This document shows positions 49,561 to 62,057 of a stretch of DNA of 64,000 nt, piece by piece. How positions within the stretch are numbered: the stretch's first letter is position 1; every line of letters begins with the position of its first letter. Made by a program: the position numbers and the translations under genes. The stretch is from Dermatemys mawii. Its lineage: Eukaryota > Chordata > Testudines > Dermatemydidae. The notes below the pieces were generated by a model, which saw only the letters and a list, made by a program, of their open reading frames with translations, ran no database searches and was not told where the DNA came from. The stretch lies in contig ML677351.1 of the NCBI GenBank assembly GCA_007922305.1, positions 9,639,558-9,703,557 of the forward strand, given 5' to 3'.

Positions 49561-51519
49561 GGCCACTAGACGACTGCGGTGCTAAAGCAGCACTCAAGGA
49601 AAATGAGGCCACTGCAGAGAAGCTAAATTAGTTCTTTGTTTCAGTCTTCACTGCAGAGAATGTGAGGGAGATTCCCACATCTGAGCTATTCTTCTTAGGT
49701 GACAAATCTGACGCACTGTCCAAGGCTGTAAGGTCAAAGGAGGTGGTTTTGGAATAAACTGATAAATTAAACAGAAATAAGTCACCAAGACCACATGGTA
49801 TTCACCCAAGAGTCCTGAAGAAACTCAAGTATGAAACTGCAGAACTACTAACTGTGGTATGTAATCTGTTGCTTAAAATCAGCCACTGGAGGATAGCTAA
49901 TTAACACTGATTTTTAGAAGAACACTTCACACACAATCCTGGCAATTACAGGCCTAACTGTTTGAAACTATGAAAAGAACAGAATTATCAGACACAGATG
50001 AACATAGTATGTTCATGAAGACTCAACATGGCTTTTGTAAAGGGAAATCGATAAGAATTCTTTAAAGGGAACAACAAGGGAGGTAGAACAGGGTGATCTA
50101 GTGCATATAATGTACTTGGACTTTCAGAAAGCCTTTGAGAAGGTACCTCAAGGCTCTTTAGAAAAGTAGGCAGCCACGGGATAAGGTCCTCTCATTGATC
50201 AGTAACTGGTTAAAAGACAAAAAACAAAGGGTAGGAATAAATCATTTCCACAATGGATAGATGTAAAGAGGAGGCTCCACCAAGGATCTGTACTGGGATC
50301 GTATTAGGATGACCAGACAGCAAATGTGAAAAAAATCAGGACAGTCCCTAAAAAACAGGAGCCTATATTAGAAAGTGACCCAAAAATCAGGACTGTCCCT
50401 ATAAAATCGGAATATCTGGTCACCCTAGATCCTATGCTGTTCAACATATCCATAAATGATCTTGAAAAAGTGGTAAACAGTAAAGTGGCAAAGTTTGCAG
50501 AGAATACAAAATTACTCAAGATAATTAAATCCAAAGCTGATTGCAGAGAGCTGCAAAGGATCTCACAAAACTGGGTGACTAGGCAAAAAAATGGCAGATG
50601 AGATTCAATGCTGATAAATGCAAGCAGTGCACTTTGGAAATCAGAATCCCAAAATACATAGAAAATAATGGAGTCTAAATTAGCTATCATGACTTAAGAA
50701 AAATCTTGGAGTCATTATACATAGTTCTTTGAAACATTTCTCAATGTGCAGCATCAGTCAAAAAAATCTAATGCAAGGAATCATTAGGAAAAGGATCGAT
50801 AGTAAGACTGTAAATACCACAATGCTGCTATATAAATTCACAGTATGTCCACACTGAACACTGCATTCAGTTCTGGTCACCCCATCTTAAAGAAAAAAAT
50901 GTTAAAACTGGAAAAGTAACAAAGAAGGGCAGCAAAAATGATAAAGAGTATGAATCAACTTCCATAAACACTGGGAGTGTTTTATTCGGGAAAAGAGATA
51001 ATCGGGAGGCGGGGAGGGAGAGAATGGGGAGAATATGACAGAGGTCTATAAAATCATGAATGGTGTGGAGAAAGTGAATAAGGAAGTATTATGTACTCTA
51101 CCTCTTCATGTAACACAGGAATGAGGAATCACCCAATGAAATCAATAGGCAGCAGGTTTAATATAATATCATAAGAAAATACTTTTTCAAATAATGCACT
51201 GTCAACCCATGGAACTCATTGCCAAGGGATGCTGTGAAGGCCAAAAGTATAACTGAGTTCAAAAGGGAATTAGAAAAGTTCAGATGATATGTCCATTAAT
51301 GGCTATTAGCCAAGACAATCAGGAATGCAAACCTGTGCTCTGGTGTGTCTCAGCCTCTGGCTGCCAGAAGCTGGGACTAGACAACAGCAGATAGATCACT
51401 CAACAGTTGTCCTGTTCTGTTCATTCCCTCTAAAGCATTTAACATCGGCCGCTTTTGGAAGACCGACTATTGGGCGAGGTGGATCATTGTTCTGACCCAA
51501 TATGGCCATTCTTACATAG
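49561..51519 (+). mobile_element. CR1 LINE, 5'-truncated, about 1.96 kb, with MITE inside
   Basis: The 3' two-thirds of a CR1 non-LTR retrotransposon. Plus-strand reverse transcriptase motifs in shifting frames: NRNKSPRPHGIHP-type region near 49770, MYLDFQKAFEKVP at about 50110-50150 (first catalytic Asp kept, family Asp after KAF changed to Glu), and LFNISINDLEKVV followed by KFAENTKLLK at about 50435-50525, where the FADD box has become FAEN. It ends with the typical CR1 3' sequence TCTGACCCAATATGGCCATT. Deletions are visible at about 49890-50070. A 123-bp hAT MITE interrupts it just upstream of the FADD box. Not functional. Confidence 0.93.
50305..50427. mobile_element. hAT MITE family A, copy 2, inserted in CR1
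   Basis: Ends TAGGATGACCAGAC and TCTGGTCACCCTA; 8-bp duplication GATCGTAT / GATCCTAT (7 of 8). CR1 sequence is continuous across the insertion (CTGTACTGGGATC then CTATGCTGTTCAAC), proving it arrived after the CR1. Confidence 0.95.
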
Positions 51520-53267
51520 ACCATACAATCATATCCAAAACAAAGGGAAAACAAGTGGTCATCTTCAATTTGTCAAGTGGAGTTGCTGAAGCAATATTTC
51601 CATTAACTCCTCCTTTCAGGACTGAAAGAAAAAGCACAAGCTTTTGGGCAGGTTATTAGGAAAATTCATAATAACAAACAACCTGAGAAGAAATATATAC
51701 AATCAATCAGGCTGGATATCAACAAGAAACAAAAGTGGTGGAAATAAAAGCATGCAATTCACTCCTCTTCTGTAGAATTATCAGCAGACCAAGGCTACAA
51801 CAGCACTCCACAGATACAGCAAAAAGCTTTAAATGCCAATATGTTCCAGTTGGATTATATCTAATAGAGTAAGAGAGCTTGTAATGTAATATCCCTGAAG
51901 TGAAAATACAATTCAATCAAGTCAACCTCTATATGTCTGACCAGCTAAATTTTATTTATCCTCCTCCTCCCTCAAAAAATTATATTTCTAAATACTCTTG
52001 CCAATAAGATACTCATACTACAATTGTATTATGCACTGAATGGCTGACCAAAAGAAGCACTTTGTCAGTCACTGGGATTAAAGAAGTCATCCATGTGTTT
52101 CAGTGGATAGCCTATCAGGGGAAACTGCAAAGCAGCTTCTGACCCACAGATTTCTAATTAGTTTTGATGCTCCCTTATACATAAGACAGAAATAGCCAGT
52201 TAAACATTTTAAGTTTTAAGTCTGTTTACCAAGCATAGTGTTACATTCACAACAATAAATAGAGCTGCCTGAAATTCTTCAGAGCTTTGTTTTCCAGAGA
52301 CTTCACAGAACAAAAAGCCATTTAACAGCAACTGTTTGATTTCTACTAGCTGGTTTCCTGCCAGCTTGCTTGTTTGGTTCTTCAGCAGCCCAGTCTTCCA
52401 GTTCTTTAGGAGCCTGCATGGCAATCTAATTGGGGAGCCGAGAGCCTTCAAGTTCTGGATCCTGATTTATTAATGTCCCAGGCTCGCTTAAGCTCATCTG
52501 ACAAGCTGCTGCAGAACAGGGGCTCCTAGTTCCCCCATGAGCCATCCAGGCAGTCAGTTGGGAAGCCAGGCACCTTGTAGCCAGGACTGGTGTCTAAAAC
52601 ACAATTAGTCAAGTTTACATAACATTTCAAAGAAAGCAGCCACAAACAGTCTAGATCCAAAAGCCACACACTCTGGCAGAACACATTTCATTAAGCATTT
52701 GTTAAGAAGGCATGGAGAGGTTTAGCTTTAATTCATTAATTATTTGCATGTTAAGTAATCAGGTACACACAGGCAAAATTATTTCAAAGGTTAACTATTT
52801 TGACTAAGGCATCTCTACATTAGCACTAGGACCAATGAACTTTCTCCATAATGCTTTGCATCAAAATGAACAAGATAAAGAACCCAGAACTCAATAAGGG
52901 GAGAAGAGATGCTGCTGATTTAGTCAGCCCCCTTTCTGGATCAAGTTTCTTGAATGATTAATACAAAAAAAGGACATCACCTTCTAAAGGCTTATTCCCC
53001 CACACGCATCCCACCCTCCAAAAACCCCAAAGAATTAGAATTGGACGACGTTTTCTTGCTTTCGGAGAAGTGCACTCAGGCTTCAACAACTCCAGAGTTT
53101 ACCACAGAATTGTGTTCCAGAATTTTAGTTTGATTAAAGGAAAGTTTTTAGCCCTCACAAAAACAGTAAACATGACCTAACATAAATAATTGCAGCCTAT
53201 AGTCAGTAATTCAGGCAGGTGGGAACTGCCCTGTTTATCTCAATAGCTTAGTAACTCTCAAACCTAA
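51520..53267. other. Intron, nothing identified
   Basis: No gene or bounded repeat recognised. Confidence 0.45.
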
Positions 53268-53340
53268 AGATAATGATTTGAATGCCAATATTAACTACTA
53301 AAATGATTAGTAGTTAATATTAGCATTCAAATCATTATCT
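53268..53340. repeat. Near-perfect 34-bp inverted repeat, 5-base loop
   Basis: The left arm 53268-53301 (starts AGATAATGATTTGAATGCC) pairs with the right arm 53307-53340 with a single mismatch; the loop is AATGA. AT-rich. Either a snap-back duplication or a possible hairpin RNA source. Confidence 0.95.
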
Positions 53341-56127
53341 ATTCAAAACATTAGTCTAGTATTCTTATCCTTGGTTTCTGAACAGCCTCCATCACCGTCC
53401 ATGCAGATACCAGAATTTCTAGCTTCCTCGTCCTTGAATTCCTCCCCTCCTAACAGTTTGTACAATGAACTTAGGTTTTGGGGTTTGGGGAAGGGGGTGT
53501 GGGGGGGGGGTTAGTCGATGCCTAGGGTACTGAAAACTGGAAATATTTGGATATTCTTAGGTATAGTCACAATCATATTAGTCTAGCAGGTTTGCTGCAC
53601 TGATTTAAATACAAAAGTGAGTAATTCATTCAAAAAGTCTTTTAAATTTATGTGAAGCTGTTGCAATATTTCCACTACAACATCACACAACCAGGATGCT
53701 TACAGCAGACTTTGGTACCAGCTTGCTGCTGAGTGCATGGGGCCTTCATCCTGCTTCTGCCTTTCCATTACTTTGTTCTTTCATTCTAATTAAGACTCTG
53801 GAGGGAACTTCTTATCAACACATGGTGGGCTAATGAAGAGCAATGAAGTGCTGCATTTCTATGCAGAAGTGCAAGATTTGTGATCAACTTTAGGATCCTA
53901 AGCTCCCCAGAGGATATGAAATGTAGATTTGCATACTTCAAATAGAATATATACTGTAGATTATAACCTGTGTGAACAGTATACAACTAATGAATACTTA
54001 CTGGGGAAGCATTAGCAACTAAAAAAATTGCTCTGGAGACTGACACTCGTTCTCCAATAAAGAAACCAATTTAAACAAGTAAGTATCAGAGACTGGAACA
54101 GCAATTCTAGACATCTGCAAAACCTTAATCACAATAGATACATGACTGTTATAAAAATATCTATTCTGTAAGAGTAAAAACTAGAATACAAAGTTACTAT
54201 GTATGTATATATTAAGCCTTAAGTTTGTTATGAGGTTATGGAAGACAACTGGCTGGTACTACCAAGAGTTCATGGGACTTCTCCACATTTTAAGCAATTA
54301 CACATTTATTTTTGAGTTGGGGGACTAGCAATAAAACCACCTATCTACTAGACCCCCAGTGCAGAGAGGAATGTATATCCCATAGCAGAATACATCATTT
54401 TTAAATACCACACCAAAAAAATTATTTCTATTACATACATCATATCACATACAGATTGAAGAGAAAGATTATTTGGTAGAGAGTACCTAACATTTGACAA
54501 TATTTTTTGAGGAAACAAACTCCTCTGCAATATCTTATTAGGGGAATTTTGAATAAAGTTTCCCTTTATTCAGTTAATGAATGTCCACAATGTACAGCTC
54601 TAAAACTTGGTGCTGTATAATCCTGAGTACAGTTTTTGTAGGAAAAGCATCCAATCAGTGCTTCATCTGGTAGCCCTGAGCAAAGTACATCTCCCCCACA
54701 CCCTCCCCCCCAAAAATAATGCAGGGAGGGAAAATGAGGTTTCCTGGAACTAAGAGAAGATTGTCTTTTCGCCAAAGCCTAGGGTTCTAGACAAGAGGGA
54801 TCATATTCCATCCCATCAGAATCATGTGTATATTAGGGGAGATCTAATGACTATATCACCTATTTGGCACTATGCCATACCAAACAATTGTTCAAGCTCT
54901 CTGCAACTTCTTCTGACTAAGTGCCTCTTCAATTGCAAAAAGTGGGGGGACCAGACAGTGGAACAAGCCAGCATAAGTGATATTTCGTGCCAAATCTCTA
55001 TAGGTCTTCTGATGAACTGCAATTATTATGTCACTTCAATAACTAGTGTGAGCAGTACTATTACAGGTTGCAACCACTATCTGCTTGCTCCAACTATCTT
55101 ATTATGTCGTAATTGTTCTTTAGGAAGATTTTTCCTTAATGTTCTGAAGGCAGCTAGAACAAGGCAGCAGAGAGACAAAGAATTTTTTGAGGCAGGCATC
55201 TTCTACATACAGCTTGTAATTTATATGCCTTAATCATAGTCTCATTAATCCGCTTTCTAAAAAGAGGATGCCTAGTTTTTGTCATTATTCCTAGAGATGG
55301 ACATTAAGACACTGCACTCTTCAGATTTTTTTTTTCCCCAAGACACGATTTAAATGTTTGCTTTGATTCCTAATACAAACACAGAAGTATATCACGAAAG
55401 GTTAAAAAAAAAAAAAGAAGAAGAGAAATATGTAAATTTTACCAATTCAGATCACTTGTTTCGTACTGATGTGGGGAGGGGGGAAGAGAAGGTTCCATCA
55501 TTACATTTTTTCTAAAAAAGTTCTCCTCTAAAATCATTACAGCCATTTAATAAGTGGTAGTCAGGCATCACCATGACTCAGTTATAATGGTCTTTGACAA
55601 CACAATTGATAGTGATATCCTCTGTATTCTATTTCTGGAATGGGTCATCTTTAGAGCTAGCTACATAACTGGGAATTTTTTGTGTGTGTGCGCGCGCACT
55701 AGAGGTTCCAAGAAAGTTGAATCAAATCCAAAAATTCTGGAAAAATACCTGCAACAAATTGAAAAGTTTGTTTTTGGTCAAGTGGAACATGTTTTGTTTA
55801 AACTGAAATCTTTTGTTTCTGGGCATTTTTAAAGGGCTGTGGGGCAAGCCTCTGTCCTTCTTTCCCCACATAATCTATTCCTTCCTGTTTTGTAAACGCC
55901 ACCTTTTACACCACATAGGCTATTATATATACTCCTCTGCAGCACAGAGCTTATGTCTTTATCAGTATTGTAAAAGCACACTACAAACATGTCTTAGGTG
56001 CTGTAGGAATCAGTCAACAGCAGCAGGTTTGCCAATTTGATAAGCACTTTTGTAAGCCAATACGTCTGGCTCTTCTCAACTCTATAGTACTTAGCTTCCT
56101 TACTTGTTTGTTGAGTGCACCCTGATG
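53341..56127. other. Intron; small simple repeats only
   Basis: A G-rich patch lies at about 53485-53511 within or just after the hairpin region's downstream flank, and an alternating purine-pyrimidine run GTGTGTGTGCGCGCGCAC at about 55682-55699. No genes. Confidence 0.45.
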
Positions 56128-56248
56128 TAGGGTAACCAGACAGCAAATGTGAAAAATCGGGATGGGGGTTGAGGGCAATAGGAGCCTATTAGAAAAAGAC
56201 TCAAAAATCAGAACTGTCCCTATAAAGTCGGGACATCTGGTCACTCTA
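56128..56248. mobile_element. hAT MITE family A, copy 3 (121 bp)
   Basis: Ends TAGGGTAACCAGACAGC and ATCTGGTCACTCTA. Interior GCAAATGTGAAAAATCGGGA and GTCCCTATAAAGTCGGGAC match copies at 10.4 and 50.3 kb. Flanks CCCTGATG / CCCGATGA are only approximately duplicated. Confidence 0.9.
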
Positions 56249-58160
56249 CCCGATGAAGCATTAATATCTATCTTGCAAAAGCTTTGTTGAAAGGACAATA
56301 TAAAGGATTTTAACAGGGGAGGGGATAGGAATTCTCATCTTAGACACAGTTCAATAAAAAGCTAAGGAATTTTTTTTTTTTTTTTTTTTACAGATATGTA
56401 TATTTTCACCCATAGATCCTCTGCACCTTTGTCCAGCATCAAAACTGAATAAAAGTAACTATGCAACTACGTTTCAAAAACAAATCCTCTTTGGGTGGGA
56501 TTTGGTAAGTATGGAAACAGACAGATTTTAGAAGCAGAATGGTATAAATCCAAATAGCCTTACACAATATAGTGGCAATTCCCTACTACGAACTATGATG
56601 GACAGAAGTTTCTTCTCATACTTCAATAACTGTATCTTGCTTTTGGCTACATAAATACATAAAGTCTGTGAAAAATGAGTGCATACTATCAATATCACAT
56701 CGACTGACGAAAGCAAACACTGTGCACATTTATCTGGAAAGCCCTCTGTTGCATATAATCTGGTTCAGTCATAGCTGGGATACTGACTATTCTGTATTAT
56801 ATGCACCTGTCTAATGAAGAGTACCTAGAGGGTCCCAGTTACCAGACCATAAGAATATGCATCCTTTGTATTCCGAGGTGCACTGAACAGCTTTTAAAAA
56901 TGTGAGTTCTGACAACTGCATTCTTCAGTTAGCCAGAGAAAAGGTAAGACACTGGCAACAACAGTGCTAACTCCCACACACTGATCTGCCAGCATTCCTC
57001 GGTTGTCACTGAGGAGGATCATTTTTTCCACCTTGCCTATTCCATTCCTGGCCCACCTTACAAGGCTGTTCGTGCCAGTTGTGAGGGGTATTTTTGTTTG
57101 TTTTTAAAACAACGTGGACATTTAATAGGAACTGGACTAAAACAACCAATTCATTTTACACAGCCACTGAACAGCCGGCGAGTGGCAATAAATTAGTCAC
57201 TAATAACCTGAACTCAATTTGAATTTATGACCTAGAAGCAGTAGGTTCATAATCCCTTAATATATGAATGTCAAACATCAGCCCATTTGAAATATTTATG
57301 CTGCCCTGTAGACATATGGATTCTTCAGAATCTTAGACTAAAAAAAAGTATTTAAACTATGTAAATACTGTTTTTAAACAATCACTGAATATCAGCGTAC
57401 AAATGTGAATTTTTTTATATCAGGAACATTCTTATGCTGCAATTTACTTTAAGTCATGTACTATGGAATAAGGCACAAGTAATACTTGTAAAAAGGTGAC
57501 AACAACATTTTTCTTTTGGGGGGGGGGCAGATGAGAGAGGGAACTTCTCCTCCCACTCCAAATACCCTTTCAAATAAAGGGCTGCCCTTAAAGAAGCAAA
57601 AACCATTTACTTCTGATGGCATTGTGGGATAACAGTTGGTAAGTTGTTGACGAACGATAACTGTATGTCATGAATTTCAGAAGCTTATCTCAGAAACACA
57701 TAAAGCCCAGTCTGCTTTTTCATTACTCCTACACAACCTCAGTGATGGTCCCAGCAACATCAGAGTTGTGGAAATGTGAAGGCAGAATTTGGTCTTCTAG
57801 TTTAAGAGATGAATCCTCTAGTCTTAAACATTTGTTGCTGAGCATCTTGTTAAATAAAAAAGAACCCATATTTTTCAAAATAAATGGTGAAGTGCGCCTA
57901 CATCTATCTCAAGCTTGAATAAAAGTCTCAATTTAATACTCTGGGAGCCCAGCAATGAAAGCTTAAGTGGTTGTTAAAATTGTACTATAAATTATTTATT
58001 TCACAAACTACCTAGTGATCATCCCTGGTGTGTGGTCTGGCAACAGTGCATTTTGTACATAAGAGAGTCAACCAAAGCAATGTTTAAATAAAAATCTCTT
58101 CTGCAAATGCACTGTTCAAGTGATTGTCAAACTTCCATAAACATGCAAATCTTTTTGTAA
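56249..58160. other. AT-rich intron, T-run at 56370-56389
   Basis: No gene or bounded transposon recognised. Confidence 0.45.
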
Positions 58161-58794
58161 GGCCAGATCCACACTACGAAGTTTTGGTGGCATAGCTATG
58201 GAGATAAGGGATGTAATGAGGCAACATTTGCAACAGATGTCAGTGGGTGTCAACAGAAGTTCCTAGGGTACATGCAGTTATACTAGCAAAACTGCCACAC
58301 TAATTGGGTTTTGCCAGTACAGTATAAATATCTCAGTACTGGGAAAGCTTTCCAAGTGAAGATCTTGCTTACAGCCTGGTCTACACAACAAAGTTTTGTT
58401 GATAAAAGTTGCCTTTTGTTGCCATGGGTTTTCATGCATCCATACCTACCTCTGATTGCAAGAGATGAAACTTAGAGGTCGACACTAAAATAAAAACTTC
58501 CTCAATGGGCAAAATTTCTCAGGAGACATCGCTAGTGCAAATATTACATGACCTATATTTTAAATACAGCCTTCCAGCAATAGCCCACAATGCCCCTATC
58601 CCTGGGACTAGGACTGACTGCTCCAGTCAGTTTTGAATACTACTGTCCCAGAGATCACAGAGTGACTGGAAGGGCTCTCACACCCTCCTTTCTAAAATAC
58701 CAGGTGAGTTTTGGAACTGTCTCACTTCCTATTAGCCCACAGTCTGAGAACAGCTCTGCCTAAGCATAGAGCTCTAATTAAGGCCACATGCTCC

Positions 58795-59010
58795 TGTGTG
58801 AACCAGGAAAGAAGTTCTGGATCTCTTTGGCCTGTGCGGACAAAAGGCAAGTGCAATCCCAGCTGTTGGATAACCACAGGAATAAGTGTTTGAAGATGAT
58901 GCAGAGGGGATGCATCTCTGTTGTAGCAACGCCAGGCAAAAGTGAAGGAATTCCGGCAGTCATACCAGAAGGTGAGGGAGGCCAACAGAAAATCGGAGAC
59001 CACTCTCCAG
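58795..59010 (+). pseudogene. Harbinger Myb/SANT accessory gene remnant
   Basis: One frame gives EVLDLFGLCGQKASAIPAVG, the start of the SANT domain (family EVLDLxAxWGEE; here Trp is replaced by Cys). After stops comes VFEDDAEGM. A frame change then leads to KVKEFRQSYQKVREANRKSE, the conserved CRVKIKELRQAYQKxKEAN segment of this protein family. Together they cover a decayed SANT/Myb DNA-binding domain of about 85 residues. No intact start codon or full frame. In active Harbinger transposons this protein works with the transposase; the matching transposase remnant lies 1 kb downstream on the other strand. Confidence 0.75.
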
Positions 59011-60059
59011 AACTACCACATCTAAGATACATCATACACAATCTCACAGTGGAAATTTTGTGAGACCCAGAGAAAAGAACTGCAGCAGTGTTCACCAAAG
59101 GACAATCTTGTCCAGGAGGGAAACAAGGAGAGGGATGCAAGAATCTATGGAAAGTCAAGGGCTCTTCAGTACAGACCCAGCAGAGACCTAGAAAGGCTCA
59201 GAGACAGAGCCCAATGAGGAAGGGGAAGGCAGCATTGATAAGTATAGTTCTGCACAATTTTTTCTTCGGTCTGATGCCTTCCCAATCACCACGTACCGGC
59301 CCCTTTCTAGATGGTGACCATTCTCATCTGCTCCAAGGAATTTACTTCTATAAAATGAACTAGATACTAAAAACATGTACTGGCAATAAAATAAAATAAA
59401 TTATTATAATTTAGTAGCCATTACATATTGGCATAAAGATAATGTCTTCTAATAATTGAAATTTTAACACAGTAAAAAAAAAGAATAAAATTGCAGACAT
59501 ACAAAATTACCTGAGCATAAAAATAAGGTGCATAGGAAGTTTAAAATATTCCTCGCAAGCAATCCAGTGACTGTATGTGATTTTTTTTTTAAGAATGAGC
59601 TTTTACAGTAAATGTGATGTGAACACTACAATCTGACGTGTATTATATTTACATATCAGCTCCACTTCTGTAACAGTAGCTAATATAGAAAATGTTATAA
59701 CCCTCAACATTTATTGTTATTAAGTTTATTGATTTATTTCAGTACAACTGTGAACTCCCATGGATGGGAGGGGTGGAGGAGAGAATTCTTTTTAAACCAG
59801 TGTATATTTTTGGGCTCTTATGAAAGAAGAGTCACAGGCCAAATTGTCACCCCCTCAAATTTATAGCAGGCATTTACAAGTCATTTTAAATCTCTATTGA
59901 GTCACAATACACAAACTAGTACACAAAAGCAGCACTCTGCAATACAGTGGCACACTGTTAAAGTGCCACATTCTCCCTCAGCTATACAGTTCCATAACAG
60001 GCTCTCATAATTGCCTTTGTTTCTGCTGATTTTGAACAGGCAAGCGGTCTTTCCACTTC

Positions 60060-60900
60060 ACCCTGCCAGTAACATTTCCCCCCTTTCCTTCACAAAGATT
60101 GTCATATAGAGCATGCAGCATGAACAGGAGTTTTTGTCTCACAGAGATGTAATGCAACAAGGAAGCACCATCACACCCTTTCAGTCTACCAAATGCACAA
60201 TCATCCCACACCTGCTCAGATACTAGTTAAATCTTTTTTTTCCCAGTGTGCGGTTTCAAAGCCACAGAAGCAAAGGGTAGACAAGGTCCCTCACAATCAC
60301 AATTGGCATTTCAACCCCAACAATATTAATGTGCTAGTCCAAGAACAAGGTTCCTCCTCGTATCTACCATATTCCTACAGATGAAAGCAGGGTCAGTGAG
60401 TGTTGCTGTGCTTTACCAGAGACTGCATAGCCATAGAAGAGTACCCCTTCACTAGCAACACATTGGGGAAACGTGGGAGAACAGCAGAACCAGGATCTGC
60501 ATCCCATCTATCACTCCATAATTGTTCAGGAAGCCCGTTACTTCATACTCCTCTATTTCCTGAACATTGCCCAGTGACACAATCTTGTGCAGTAGGACAC
60601 AATGACCTTGCACAACTAAAGAACAGCCACTTCCTATTGATGGAGTTTTCCAACACCAAACTGATTGCCAACTGACTAATAGCAGTCCAGGGCTGCAAGC
60701 TTCCAGTGCGTGATTGCCATCCACTTTTCTACTGGCAAAGTAGCTCTTATTTTGGTGTAATCACTTCACTTGAGAGCTGGGGTGAGCTCAGCACACAGAT
60801 CCAGTATGTTGACTTCTGCATCTGGATGCAATATATTCACTGCTGATTGTCCCAAATCTGCATTACAAAACAATCCCACCATTCAATGTTCATTTCATGG
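60060..60900 (-). pseudogene. PIF/Harbinger transposase pseudogene, second copy
   Basis: Minus-strand order: DLCAELTPALK (about 60800-60770), TLPVEKWMAITHWKLAALDC and SVGNQFGVGKL (about 60755-60645, helix-turn-helix region), VQEIEEYEVTGFLNNYGVID with the first catalytic Asp (GAIDGTHI has become GVIDGMQI, about 60525-60490), VGVEMPIVIV with DLVYP (about 60320-60270, counterpart of GGVEMPVCILGDPAYP), then AFGRLKG (about 60200-60180), where the Glu of the catalytic triad should precede but reads Asp-Cys here, and LCEGKGG near 60090. The HDA box with the second Asp is not recognisable. Multiple stops and frameshifts; inactive. More diverged than the copy at 20.2 kb. Confidence 0.82.
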
Positions 60901-61350
60901 GCACAAAAGCACCACTCTACAGGATAAAGTCAGCAAATGCATGCAGTGCCTTGCAGTTTTTATTCACCATCTGAATCATCCATGCCTTGTCAGCATGTCC
61001 TGTCTCATCTTTATCACAGCACCACCACAGCCACTGTGGTGATAGCAGCCTGAAGCTCCACAATATAGAAGAACTGGACACTCAGTGTCTAAAAGCAGCC
61101 ATAAGAACTCCAGCGATCCATACAGAAACCAAATTTCTGTTGGCAAAATGGAAAGTCTGAAAAGCAGCACAAAGAACTTTCTTTAAAAATTCCCAAAGGT
61201 CATGAAAATTATGGTATAGAGGAAAGATAACTGTGGAAATTTGACCCGAGCAGAGTGTGGTATCCCACCATACACTACAAGAGTCCCACAAATCACTGTG
61301 CTATAAGGTGGCATATGGAGGCATCCCAGTGTCCCCCAGGCAGTGGGGAC

Positions 61351-62049
61351 CAAATCTTCTTTCAACAATGATTATCTTTACCAATGTCATGCAACGTGCA
61401 CAGGTCTAAGACATAGCAACCCAGACAGATATAAGCTAGCTACAGTTCTAGCAGTGAAACTTTCTAGCACATAGTTTCAGTCTCGTGCCTCGTACCGAGT
61501 TATAAGTTGTTCTATATGACAGAAGGGGAACTGAGAGGGAATGGTATGAATAGCGAGATGTAACAATTTTATGAATACTATATGTGATTAGGTCAATGAG
61601 GGGAAATTTTGCATGTTGTGTTAACCGTTTCCTGCATCATTATATTGAGCTAACATTGGGGGCTACAGAAAGAACAGACATGGATAGCTTCCTAGATAAG
61701 TACGCACCTGAAAGACAATGAAAAAAAAAAATCCTCCCCCCCCCCACAAAAGAATATACAATCTAGTTTTGCCAGATTGGGAATTTTGAGATCAAAACAA
61801 TACTAAACAGTTTAGAGATCATTAGTTCAAAACTTGACATCTGTTTCCCTGGGTTTAGAGAAGAGAATTTTCTGGAGAGAGTCATTCACGGCAAGTCTGT
61901 CTTGTGTTAAAGCTACTAATGCCCTCTGCTTTGCAAGATACAACTGATTCTTTCTTCATTTAAGTTCACGTTGGATTTTAAGTGAGGATAAGAATCAGTG
62001 TGAAGTGAAAGATGGTCATAAATGCTTATGCTACATATCTGTTATGTTC
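61351..62049. other. Intron, nothing identified
   Basis: May contain the right end of the Harbinger element, but no terminal repeat is visible. Confidence 0.4.
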
Positions 62050-62057
62050 TTGTATCC

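Larger units (their letters stand above)
58161..61350. mobile_element. Harbinger element with both gene remnants
   Basis: The left end region GGCCAGATCCACACTACGAA and the related GCCTGGTCTACACAACAAAG at about 58376 resemble termini of Harbinger MITEs such as 12743-13038. A SANT-type gene remnant runs on the plus strand (about 58795-59010) and a transposase remnant on the minus strand (60060-60900), so the genes converge. The right terminus was not found, so the end coordinate is an estimate. Confidence 0.65.
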
